Below are positions 57,017-64,000 of a stretch of DNA of 64,000 nt, piece by piece. Numbering within the stretch: the stretch's first letter is position 1; each line of letters starts with the position of its first letter. The DNA is from Tatumella ptyseos (GTDB lineage: Bacteria; Pseudomonadota; Gammaproteobacteria; Enterobacterales; Enterobacteriaceae). The stretch covers positions 620,001 through 684,000 of the forward strand of contig NZ_CP130649.1 of NCBI RefSeq assembly GCF_030552895.1. The letters are read 5' to 3'. The notes under the pieces are model-generated. The model did no database searches and had not been told where the DNA came from. It was given only the letters and a program-made list of their open reading frames with translations. Both the position numbers and the translations under genes were made by a program.

Positions 57017-57871
57017 ATGAAAATCCTCCTCACTGGCGCTAACGGCCAGCTTGGTCGTTGTTTACAAGCTCTATTCCCTAAAACGGCTGAAGTACTAGCT
57101 CTAGGCTCGGCTGAACTGGACATCACTCATTACATTGCGGTCATGGCGCAAGTTGATCAGTTCCAACCGACAATCATTATCAATGCAGCGGCTTACACGG
57201 CTGTTGATAAAGCAGAATCGGAGCCTGAGCAAGCTGCAGCAGTAAATACCTATGCACCCGCCTATTTAGCCAGTGCGGCTAAGAAAGTGGGGGCTAAGTT
57301 TGTACATGTCTCGACTGACTACGTTTTCGAAGGTAACGGTACTCAACCGTACACCGAATCCGACGCAGTTTACCCTCTGAGCGTTTATGGTAAAACCAAA
57401 CTGGCTGGCGAATTACTCGTACAAAGTATTTTACCAGAAGCCATTATCATTCGTACTGCATGGGTCTTCAGCGAATACGGCAATAATTTTGTGAAAACCA
57501 TGCTGCGTTTAGCGAAAGACCGTCCGGAGCTTGGCATTGTCAGTGATCAACTCGGTTGTCCTACTTATGCTGGGGATATCGCACAGGCGGTTCTTAATAC
57601 TTTAGAAAAATCAGCCCCAGGTGGCATCTACCATTTCTGTGGTGATGAGCAAGTGACTTGGGCAGAATTTGCATCGGCTATCTTCGAGCAAGCTGAGCAA
57701 CAGGGCAAACTAGCCGCTCAGCCGAAGGTGAACGCTATTACTACCGCCGATTTCTCAACGCCGGCGAAACGTCCTGCTTATTCGGTAATGTCTACCGCTA
57801 AAATCAGTGAATTCGTGGCAGCCTCGCCATGGCGTCAATCTTTGGCAACAGTCATTTCGCGTTTAGACTAA
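57017..57871 (+). CDS. rfbD: dTDP-4-dehydrorhamnose reductase
   Basis: RfbD/RmlD reduces the 4-keto sugar to dTDP-L-rhamnose. The 284-residue SDR-type protein has the NAD(P)H loop KILLTGANGQLGR, INAAAYTAVDKAE, HVSTDYVFEG and the YxxxK pair in SVYGKTKLAGE. The operon ends at a hairpin terminator. A fragment of the last part of this gene, with its terminator, recurs at 42684-42812. Confidence 0.96.
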   Translation: MKILLTGANGQLGRCLQALFPKTAEVLALGSAELDITHYIAVMAQVDQFQPTIIINAAAYTAVDKAESEPEQAAAVNTYAPAYLASAAKKVGAKFVHVSTDYVFEGNGTQPYTESDAVYPLSVYGKTKLAGELLVQSILPEAIIIRTAWVFSEYGNNFVKTMLRLAKDRPELGIVSDQLGCPTYAGDIAQAVLNTLEKSAPGGIYHFCGDEQVTWAEFASAIFEQAEQQGKLAAQPKVNAITTADFSTPAKRPAYSVMSTAKISEFVAASPWRQSLATVISRLD

Positions 57872-57879
57872 GTCCTCCA

Positions 57880-57904
57880 AGACCACCGTAGGGTGGTCTC
57901 TTTT
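57880..57904 (+). terminator. Rho-independent terminator of rfbBACD
   Basis: AGACCACC/GGTGGTCT stem with GTAG loop followed by CTTTT. The same hairpin occurs in the rfbD remnant near 42.8 kb. Confidence 0.85.
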
Positions 57905-58003
57905 CAGACTCTCTCCAAAACCTTCCCTTCTACGGTATTCCGCCGATATTCGTTCGATCTTTTATCTTCTAAGCTAGTGACCTCACGTATTTGGAGGTCA
58001 ACT

Positions 58004-58363
58004 ATGCCATGGATCTTTCAGCAATCAACTGGGCGTTTATCACACAACCAACAATCTATTGAGCAAGGTTACAGCGGATTCCCACCTCATGTTAATCGCC
58101 CAGACTCTCAACATAGGGTTAATCTAGGTCCTATCCCTATCGGGGAGTATCGATTAGGGATAGTAACCTCTTCGCGTGGTCCTCTTACAATTGTATTACA
58201 TCCCTCACCACATAATATTATGTTCGGCAGGCACAGCTTTCGTATTCATGGCGATAGCTTGACAAAGCCTGGTTACGCCTCGCAGGGTTGTATTAACTTG
58301 AAGGCTCGAACTCGCCAACTTATGGCTAATTCCGCGGATAGGTTAGTGAGAGTGATAAGATGA
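58004..58363 (+). CDS. DUF2778/Tlde1-like L,D-transpeptidase-fold toxin
   Basis: A 119-residue protein resembling the DUF2778 family, which includes Tlde1, a type VI secretion effector that attacks peptidoglycan precursors in the periplasm. PWIFQQSTGRLSHN at the start, GPIPIGEYRLG, and the catalytic pattern FRIHGDSLTKPGYASQGCINL with His82 and Cys96 fit the L,D-transpeptidase-type active site. There is no signal peptide, as expected for a secreted effector. ATG 58004 follows GGAGGT. The stop overlaps the next gene (ATGA). No VgrG, Hcp or PAAR gene lies in the window, so delivery is unknown. Confidence 0.8.
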   Translation: MPWIFQQSTGRLSHNQQSIEQGYSGFPPHVNRPDSQHRVNLGPIPIGEYRLGIVTSSRGPLTIVLHPSPHNIMFGRHSFRIHGDSLTKPGYASQGCINLKARTRQLMANSADRLVRVIR

Positions 58364-58734
58364 AAATATTCTTTTTTGGGGTGTTATGCCTCTTCTTAGC
58401 CTCAACAGTTTATGCGGCATCGAATATCGAATACTGTGCATCGCCACAAGCTTGGGCCGCACAACTCACGGTGGCTAAGTTACGAAATAACGGCTTTGAA
58501 CCTCAGCCCTTGCCTAAAGTCGAATTAGTGGCACAACAAAAGTTAACCAGTACGCGCTTACTTCCAGCAGCCTCAAAAGATTTTGGTGACCTCTATAGTC
58601 AAACGCTATTGATTACCGTGGCGTCCTCAAGGCCGGAACAACCAATCAAACGCTTTATTGTTAACGCCATAATCTCTGAGCAAGAATGTTCAATCGCCGA
58701 CCCCCTTATCATTGACTACGCGCTATTGGGTTAA
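58360..58734 (+). CDS. Probable periplasmic immunity protein for the Tlde1-like toxin
   Basis: A 124-residue protein with a clear signal peptide (KIFFFGVLCLFLASTVYA, cleaved near residue 19) and two cysteines in the mature part (EYC, QEC) that may form a disulfide. It overlaps the toxin gene by four bases. Position, export and size fit a Tldi1-type immunity protein protecting the periplasm against the toxin. I recognise no domain; the call rests on context. Confidence 0.65.
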   Translation: MKIFFFGVLCLFLASTVYAASNIEYCASPQAWAAQLTVAKLRNNGFEPQPLPKVELVAQQKLTSTRLLPAASKDFGDLYSQTLLITVASSRPEQPIKRFIVNAIISEQECSIADPLIIDYALLG

Positions 58735-58880
58735 GTCATATGCTGACATCATATAGGATAAACACAATGCTGAATGTTAGATATCGGCGGGACATTTTCA
58801 AAGAGAAAGTAATTATTTAGCATCGCTATGTTAACTGATATAAGGGGCTAACTTTCCTGACGCTAAGCTGTTCCGACCGG

Positions 58881-59804
58881 CTAGTCGAACCTAGGATTTT
58901 TTGCCGCAATCACCTCTATGCTCTCACTCAATTGTTGTATCACTCGCTGTGCAGCACGAGATAGTTGACGAGAAGGGGCAACACACAAGGCTAAGGTAAG
59001 GGGGGAGGTCGGATTATTATGTAGCGGCACAAAGACTAAATTTTTCTGCTCCACATCCCACTGCACATCAAGGCGGCTGAGCATTGCCACACCACTATTT
59101 TTGGTCAGAAAGCGGCGTATTAGCGCAATATCGTTACAGACTATCGTATTGTCGATTGATAACGCCGCCCGTTGATAGAGCGCAATCACCCTACCATGGA
59201 CGACCAAATCCTCGCCCGGTAAAATATGTCGCTGGTCGTGTAGGTCACTGACCCGCAAGCTTCTCTCCTGGGCCAGCGGATGCAGAGGAGAAAGGGCTAT
59301 TCCCACTTCAACCTCGCAAAAACTCCTGACCTCTAAACCGGGGACTTCGCCAGGATCGAGTAACAGCCCGACATCCAGATTAGCGTTTCGAAGCTGCTCG
59401 CCAATGGCTTGGCTACTATCAATCACTATTTCTAAGGTCAGAGCGGGATACTGCTCGACGAGTCGTGCTAAACAATCGGCAATTTCACCTTGGTTCAGGG
59501 CTTGTACTAAGCCTATTTTCACCTTACCTCGCTGTAAGCCTTGGATCTCATCGAATCGTTGCTTAGTCACCTCAAATTCTCGCTGCCAGCGTAATAGGTC
59601 GGCATATAGCAGTTCGCCCGCTGTGGTCATCCTTAGCCCTTCAGCCAGACGTTCGAATAGCGGGGTGCCTAACGACTCCTCTGCCTGCAGAATCTGTCGA
59701 TTAATCGCCGATGCAGAGATATGTAGCTGCTCTGCCGCTTTACGCAGGCTGCCGTGACGGACAACGGCTAAAAAGTACAGGGCGAAGCGTGAAAATGGAC
59801 TCAT
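58881..59804 (-). CDS. LysR-family transcriptional regulator
   Basis: A 307-residue LysR-type regulator with an N-terminal helix-turn-helix (GSLRKAAEQLHISASAINRQILQAEESLGTPLFERL, residues about 18-52) and an effector domain (KVKIGLVQALNQGEIADCLARL). It is divergent from a Rieske oxygenase gene by 120 bp, the classic arrangement for a LysR activator of a catabolic operon. Ligand unknown. Its 3' end is duplicated, with silent changes, at 53624-53713. Confidence 0.9.
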   Translation of the reverse strand: MSPFSRFALYFLAVVRHGSLRKAAEQLHISASAINRQILQAEESLGTPLFERLAEGLRMTTAGELLYADLLRWQREFEVTKQRFDEIQGLQRGKVKIGLVQALNQGEIADCLARLVEQYPALTLEIVIDSSQAIGEQLRNANLDVGLLLDPGEVPGLEVRSFCEVEVGIALSPLHPLAQERSLRVSDLHDQRHILPGEDLVVHGRVIALYQRAALSIDNTIVCNDIALIRRFLTKNSGVAMLSRLDVQWDVEQKNLVFVPLHNNPTSPLTLALCVAPSRQLSRAAQRVIQQLSESIEVIAAKNPRFD

Positions 59805-59924
59805 AGTAACTGTTCTCTTTTTTGCAACACTCTACTGAATTCTTACTGATGGATTGGAACAGCTAAAAGGTTTATCACTAATTACATAACAAAAACAGCT
59901 TTCCGTACGATTAAGGAATTTATT

Positions 59925-60956
59925 ATGAGCAAGGTCACCCCTCCCGCACACTGTACATTCGAACCTGATGATTGGTTAAAACTGGCTGCACAATGGCATC
60001 CGGTTGCTCGGGCGATGGATATTGGCGGCGCACCGGTGAAAGCGGTGCTGCTGGATGAACAGTTGGTACTATATCGAATTGCGGGGGAGGTCGTTGCCGC
60101 GCGCGATGTCTGTCCGCATCGGGGTGTCCCCTTAACCTTAGGCTTTCACGATGAAGCCGGTATCGTCTGTCCCTACCACGGCCTCCGTTTTGGCGAAGGC
60201 GGTAAATGTAATCGTATTCCGTCAAGTCCCGGACAACCTATCCCCGCCAAACTCAATCTCTCGACCTTTGCCGTTGAAGAGCGCTATGGCCTAATTTGGG
60301 TCTGTCTGGCGCCGGATAATGAACAACCAGCTAAATTACCGGTTATGCCACACTGGGAGACGGCAGGTTTTCAGCAGATTAACTGCCCAGGTTTTGAGGT
60401 CAATGGTTTTGCCGGACGCCAAGTCGAAGGTTTTCTCGACGTCGCCCATTTCGCCTGGATCCATACTGAAACCTTTGCTGATGCTAATAACCAGCAGGTC
60501 CCTGACTATCAAGCCGTTGAGCGAGAGTATGGCTTTGAAGCTGACTACTGGAGTACGGTCGGTAACTACCCAGCTAGTAGCGAATTTCGTGCGCCTGAGG
60601 GCTTTAAGTGGTTACGTCACTTTGAAATGCATCTTCCCTTTACCGCTACCTTGACCATTCACTTTCCCGGTGAGGCTCGCTTAGTGATCATGAATGCCGC
60701 TTCGCCGGTATCGGCTCGTAAAACGCGGATGTTTGCGCCGATTGCGCGTAATTTTGATCTCGATATTCCGGTGGAGGAGGTTTATGCCTTTAACCAGCGT
60801 GTCTTTGAAGAAGATCGCTTGATGGTAGAAACCCAGATGCCGGAACGTCTTCCGCTCGATCTCAGTCTTGAAGCGCATATTCCCGCCGATCGGAGTTCAA
60901 TCGCTTACCGCCGTGGGTTGAAAAAGATGGGCTTTGGCGATTTCTTCTTAGTGTGA
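59925..60956 (+). CDS. Rieske non-heme iron oxygenase, VanA-like terminal component
   Basis: A 343-residue aromatic ring-hydroxylating/demethylating-type oxygenase. The Rieske cluster ligands are in CPHRG (residues about 64-68) and CPYHGLRF (about 83-90); the mononuclear iron site is EGFLDVAHFAWIHTETF with its two His. Size and sequence are closer to VanA-type demethylases than to large dioxygenase alpha subunits, and no beta subunit is nearby. It forms an operon with a VanB-type reductase 10 bp downstream. Likely substrate is a methoxylated or plant-derived aromatic, an inference only. Confidence 0.87.
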   Translation: MSKVTPPAHCTFEPDDWLKLAAQWHPVARAMDIGGAPVKAVLLDEQLVLYRIAGEVVAARDVCPHRGVPLTLGFHDEAGIVCPYHGLRFGEGGKCNRIPSSPGQPIPAKLNLSTFAVEERYGLIWVCLAPDNEQPAKLPVMPHWETAGFQQINCPGFEVNGFAGRQVEGFLDVAHFAWIHTETFADANNQQVPDYQAVEREYGFEADYWSTVGNYPASSEFRAPEGFKWLRHFEMHLPFTATLTIHFPGEARLVIMNAASPVSARKTRMFAPIARNFDLDIPVEEVYAFNQRVFEEDRLMVETQMPERLPLDLSLEAHIPADRSSIAYRRGLKKMGFGDFFLV

Positions 60957-60966
60957 GGGGTATTCC

Positions 60967-61935
60967 ATGGAACAATTATCGGTCATTGTAGAGAGTCTGT
61001 GCTTACAGGGAACGGGGAATTTAGCCGTTAGTTTTGTGCCAGACTCACCGAATACCTTATTACCTGAGTGGCAGGCGGGGGCACATATTGATGTGCACCT
61101 AGCCCCTGGACTGATACGCCAATATTCACTGACCGGATCGTCAAACGACCGCAGACGTTACGAGATCTGTGTGGCGCATGACGCGGCCTCGCGGGGAGGA
61201 TCGCGTTATGTGCATCAACAATTGCGCCCAGGCGATCGAGTGACCCTCTCAACGCCACGTAACCTCTTCGCCCTACAGCCCGCTAAACGTGTGTTATTAA
61301 TTGCTGCGGGGATTGGTATTACGCCTCTCTATGCCATGGCATTAACGTTAGAACAGCAAGGGGTAGCCTTCACTTTGCACTATTACTGTCGCCATGCACC
61401 ACAAGCGGCTTACCAGTCTGTATTAGCCGCACCTTGGCAACATGGCGAATGCCATTTGTGGTTGAGTGAAGAAGGTAACAGCCCTCGCCAGCATCTGGCG
61501 CCAGAATTGATGGAACCCGAGTCAGACACCTTAATTTATCTCTGTGGCCCCGAAGCCTTTATGCAGCATCAACGTGAGGCTGCACTGGCAAGGGGCTGGA
61601 GTGCGGAGGTAATTTATACCGAAGCCTTTAAACCGGCAGTGGCTACTCGCGAGAGCGGAGATGACGACACCTTTATTATTACCTTAGCCTCCACTGGCCA
61701 ACAGTGGCCAGTGAGCGCAGATCAAACCATCGCGCAAGTTTTGCTCGAGCAGGGTGTCTCTGTACCGCTTTCTTGTGAAATGGGGATGTGTGGCGCATGC
61801 TTAACCAATGTTATTTCGGGAGAGGTTGATCACCGTGATACGGTGCAAAGTGAGCAAGAGAAGGGTGGCTCACAACAGCAAATTGCCCTGTGTTGTTCGC
61901 GCAGTCGTAGTGAAGTATTAGTGTTAGACTTGTGA
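60967..61935 (+). CDS. PDR/VanB-family ferredoxin reductase
   Basis: A 322-residue reductase passing electrons from NAD(P)H to the oxygenase. It has the flavin-binding RQYSLTGSSNDRRRYEICV, the NAD-binding LIAAGIGITPLYAMA and CGPEAFM, and a C-terminal plant-type [2Fe-2S] domain with SCEMGMCGACLTNV and the fourth ligand in ALCCSRS. Domain order (flavin, NAD, ferredoxin) is that of VanB and phthalate dioxygenase reductase. It starts 10 bp after the oxygenase stop. Confidence 0.92.
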   Translation: MEQLSVIVESLCLQGTGNLAVSFVPDSPNTLLPEWQAGAHIDVHLAPGLIRQYSLTGSSNDRRRYEICVAHDAASRGGSRYVHQQLRPGDRVTLSTPRNLFALQPAKRVLLIAAGIGITPLYAMALTLEQQGVAFTLHYYCRHAPQAAYQSVLAAPWQHGECHLWLSEEGNSPRQHLAPELMEPESDTLIYLCGPEAFMQHQREAALARGWSAEVIYTEAFKPAVATRESGDDDTFIITLASTGQQWPVSADQTIAQVLLEQGVSVPLSCEMGMCGACLTNVISGEVDHRDTVQSEQEKGGSQQQIALCCSRSRSEVLVLDL

Positions 61936-61940
61936 ACGCA

Positions 61941-61962
61941 GGTCCTATCCGAGGATAGGACC
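61941..61962. terminator. Perfect hairpin after the Rieske operon
   Basis: GGTCCTATCC and GGATAGGACC are exact complements, directly after the reductase stop and before the convergent gene end. A second small inverted repeat (ACCCT/AGGGT) follows. No U-run on either strand; probably a transcription end aided by other factors. Confidence 0.5.
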
Positions 61963-61975
61963 CTGACCCTAATAA

Positions 61976-62296
61976 CTAGGGTGAAATATCATTTTTGAGG
62001 TCTTCTGCACTTTCTTTAGTTTTATCCCAGCCTTTTTCCGCGCCTTGCTTGGTGCTGTGCCAAGCCTTTTGCGAACCTTCAGAAATTTTACTGCCGGTGG
62101 AGTTGGCTTTCCCTTCTGCGGCATGCTTCGCTTTAAGCTTCTGCTGGGCGCCTGTGTTCTGGGCTTCATGCAGTTTTTCTTTAGCGGTATCCGCGCCTTT
62201 GTGAGCGGTGGCTAACGTCTCTTCACTAGCTTGTGTTGCGGCGAAGGCACCAAAGGAAAGGGTTAATGCTGAAGCAAGAATCGCTAATCGTTTCAT
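61976..62296 (-). CDS. Small exported lysine/alanine-rich LEA-like protein
   Basis: A 106-residue precursor with a signal peptide (KRLAILASALTLSFGAFA, cleaved near residue 20). The mature part is very hydrophilic, rich in Ala, Lys, Glu and Gly, with amphipathic helical repeats such as AHKGADTAKEKLHEA, AWHSTKQGAEKGWDKTKESAEDL, resembling late-embryogenesis-abundant proteins. A role in periplasmic stress or desiccation tolerance is possible but not shown. The ATG at 62296 has GGAGA at a suitable distance. No family name is recognised. Confidence 0.72.
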   Translation of the reverse strand: MKRLAILASALTLSFGAFAATQASEETLATAHKGADTAKEKLHEAQNTGAQQKLKAKHAAEGKANSTGSKISEGSQKAWHSTKQGAEKGWDKTKESAEDLKNDISP

Positions 62297-62666
62297 TCTC
62301 ATTCTCCATAAGGGATATATCACTTTTTATTATAGTGCAGACTCCTCCAAGTGTGGGCTGGAGGCAAGAAAAAGAGAATACTCTGAGTTTGAACCCTCAC
62401 TTACAGTTCCCAAAGTAGCTCTAAGACTAAAGCTGATCGAGCAACCCTAGACGTGCTTTTTGATACGTTCAGCATAAAAGGCGCTAAACATTTTTTAGTC
62501 TCCCCCCTGTAAACTGAAAGAATTGCAATGGATTAACTTATTCTTTTAATCTGAAAATGAACGGGTTAGATAATTAGTTTTCGCAGAATGTAAATAATGC
62601 AGGCATACTACAGGCCTAAAAAATTAAAAATTCTAATTATTCGACCCAAATACAGGAAATCAGGTA
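62297..62666. promoter_or_regulatory. Intergenic region upstream of ugd
   Basis: A 370-bp gap holding divergent promoters for the LEA-like gene and ugd. A weak RcsAB-like sequence (AAAGAATAAGTTAA on the minus strand, 62533-62546, about 10 of 14) is the only candidate site; no JUMPstart element was seen. No ORF supported. Confidence 0.4.
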
Positions 62667-63833
62667 ATGAAGATTGCTATTGCTGGCACTGGTTATGTTG
62701 GACTTTCGAACGGCCTTTTACTTGCACAACATAATGAAGTCGTGGCGTTGGATATAGACCAGCAGAAGGTTGAAAAATTAAATAATAAACAATCACCGAT
62801 TGTTGATAAAGAGATAGAGTTTTACCTCGCTAACAAGCCCCTCAATTTTACCGCAACGACCGACAAAAATTTGGCTTATCAAAATGCTGATTATGTCATT
62901 GTGGCGACGCCCACCGACTATGATGTCGAGTCAAACTACTTTAATACACGTAGCGTCGAGTCAGTGATTGACGATGTTTTAGCGATTAACCCGCAGGCCA
63001 CTATCGTAATTAAATCGACCATTCCGGTCGGATTTACTCGTGCGTTGAAGGATAAATTAGGTGTGGAGAATATTATTTTCTCACCTGAATTCTTACGTGA
63101 GGGTAAGGCCCTGTATGATAATTTGCACCCTTCACGCATTGTGGTGGGTAGCCAAAGTGATGCGGCCAAGAAATTCGCACAGTTATTGGCTGATGGGGCT
63201 GAAAAGCAAGATATTCCTGTACTCTTTACTGATGACACGGAAGCGGAGGCAATCAAACTCTTCGCTAATACCTATCTTGCGTTACGTATTGCCTACTTTA
63301 ATGAGCTAGATAGCTATGCTGAGCATCACGGTCTTGATGCACGCCAGATTATTGAAGGGGTGAGTCACGACCCTCGGATTGGTGACCATTATAATAACCC
63401 TTCTTTTGGTTACGGTGGTTATTGTCTGCCTAAAGATACCAAACAGCTCAGAGCCAACTACGAGCAGGTTCCGAATAATATTATCAATGCTATTGTCGAT
63501 GCGAACCGCACCCGTAAAGATTTTATTGCTGAAAGTATTCTAAAAAAACAACCGAAACGTGTCGGGATTTATCGTTTGGTCATGAAAGCAGGATCCGATA
63601 ATTTCCGTGCCTCCGCTGTCCAAGGCATTATGAAACGCCTTAAAGCTAAGGGTATTGACGTCATGGTCTATGAACCGGTTCTGCATGAAGAGACCTTCTT
63701 CAATTCGCCGGTAACCCATGACCTGCAACAATTAAAGCAGCAGTGTGATGTGATTATCGCTAACCGCCTAGTCGAAGAGCTGCAGGATGTTCGGGATAAA
63801 GTCTATACCCGTGATCTTTTTGGCAATGATTAA
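62667..63833 (+). CDS. ugd: UDP-glucose 6-dehydrogenase
   Basis: Ugd oxidises UDP-glucose to UDP-glucuronate, a precursor for acidic capsules and, through aminoarabinose, lipid A modification. The 388-residue protein (E. coli 388) has the NAD loop [38 protein letters not shown] and the catalytic cysteine at about residue 253 in [14 protein letters not shown]. It stands alone with its own terminator at the edge of the surface-polysaccharide island, as often seen next to capsule loci. Confidence 0.97.
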   Translation: MKIAIAGTGYVGLSNGLLLAQHNEVVALDIDQQKVEKLNNKQSPIVDKEIEFYLANKPLNFTATTDKNLAYQNADYVIVATPTDYDVESNYFNTRSVESVIDDVLAINPQATIVIKSTIPVGFTRALKDKLGVENIIFSPEFLREGKALYDNLHPSRIVVGSQSDAAKKFAQLLADGAEKQDIPVLFTDDTEAEAIKLFANTYLALRIAYFNELDSYAEHHGLDARQIIEGVSHDPRIGDHYNNPSFGYGGYCLPKDTKQLRANYEQVPNNIINAIVDANRTRKDFIAESILKKQPKRVGIYRLVMKAGSDNFRASAVQGIMKRLKAKGIDVMVYEPVLHEETFFNSPVTHDLQQLKQQCDVIIANRLVEELQDVRDKVYTRDLFGND

Positions 63834-63843
63834 CGTTTAGCAC

Positions 63844-63876
63844 GAAAAAAAGGCTGACATCTGTCAGCCTTTTTTA
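63844..63876. terminator. Bidirectional rho-independent terminator after ugd
   Basis: AGGCTGAC/GTCAGCCT stem with ATCT loop, preceded by a run of A and followed by a run of T, so it can act from both sides. Confidence 0.92.
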
Positions 63877-64000
63877 TTTTGTACGGTGCACTTGGCATTA
63901 TTATCAGTATCTTGCGGTATAGAACAGAGATTTATCTAGGTACACCACTCAAACAAGCGCCTAATCATCCTTTAATTCGCCTCTACCGGCTTACCTCCGT

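Noticed and set aside
57893..58003. N-terminal extension of the Tlde1-like protein
   Set aside because: It would begin inside the rfbD terminator and lacks a ribosome site; ATG 58004 has GGAGGT.
1..64000. tRNA, rRNA genes or a CRISPR array
   Set aside because: None was seen; the repeats present are gene-fragment duplicates, not regularly spaced units.

Overview
This window is a chromosomal segment of a gammaproteobacterium of the order Enterobacterales. The first 25.6 kb follow the familiar E. coli order mscS-argO-yggE-argP-rpiA-serA-fau-6S RNA-zapA-ygfB-pepP-ubiH-ubiI-gcvTHP-yqfA-ygfZ-sdhE-ygfX-fldB-xerD-dsbC-recJ-prfB-lysS, with proteins that read as close relatives of the E. coli ones. 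Moderate base composition and a glycosyltransferase resembling Erwinia AmsE suggest Erwiniaceae (perhaps Tatumella- or Rosenbergiella-like), but the genus is a guess.

Layout: (1) 1-25.7 kb is conserved housekeeping core. It holds 6S RNA (5721-5904, minus), the prfB programmed frameshift, PurR boxes upstream of serA and gcvT, and a nicotinamidase gene between ubiI and gcvT. (2) 25.7-42.2 kb is a group 1 capsule / exopolysaccharide cluster. It begins with an RcsAB-like box and a JUMPstart/ops element, then wzi-wza-wzb-wzc, a hairpin in the attenuator position, a WbaP/AmsG-type initiating transferase, five glycosyltransferases, Wzx, an EpsG-type polymerase, an antisense secreted GH43 glycosidase and a GT14-like transferase. 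From 33 to 42 kb the DNA is strikingly A+T-rich, unlike its surroundings. (3) 42.2-42.8 kb is a recombination scar made of a fimbrial-gene 3' remnant fused to an rfbD 3' remnant. (4) 42.9-48.0 kb is a minus-strand Csu-type (archaic) chaperone-usher fimbrial operon with its own RcsAB-like box. (5) 49-53.6 kb is manA plus a mannose-family PTS (EIIAB, EIIC, EIID, DUF986), probably preceded by a short ORF overlapping the manA start. (6) 53.6-54.3 kb holds relics: a LysR 3' end and a degraded IS3-family orfA. (7) 54.5-57.9 kb is rfbBACD for dTDP-L-rhamnose. (8) 58.0-58.7 kb is a DUF2778/Tlde1-like L,D-transpeptidase-fold toxin with a probable periplasmic immunity partner. (9) 58.9-61.9 kb is a LysR regulator divergent from a Rieske oxygenase and its VanB-type reductase. 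(10) 62-63.8 kb is a small exported lysine/alanine-rich protein and ugd.

How it fits together: regions 2-10 look like a cell-surface island. manA, rfbBACD and ugd supply or interconvert sugar nucleotides, the wzi-GT14 cluster assembles and exports a polysaccharide, and the fimbriae add adhesion. RcsAB-like boxes sharing the same 11-base core occur upstream of both the polysaccharide and fimbrial operons, in the same orientation relative to their genes, which suggests shared envelope-stress control. Direct repeats of the rfbD 3' end (42.68/57.76 kb) and LysR 3' end (53.62/58.89 kb) show that the island was assembled by nested duplication or replacement. The least routine items are these scars, the antisense GH43 gene, the orphan toxin/immunity pair and the Rieske system of unknown substrate.
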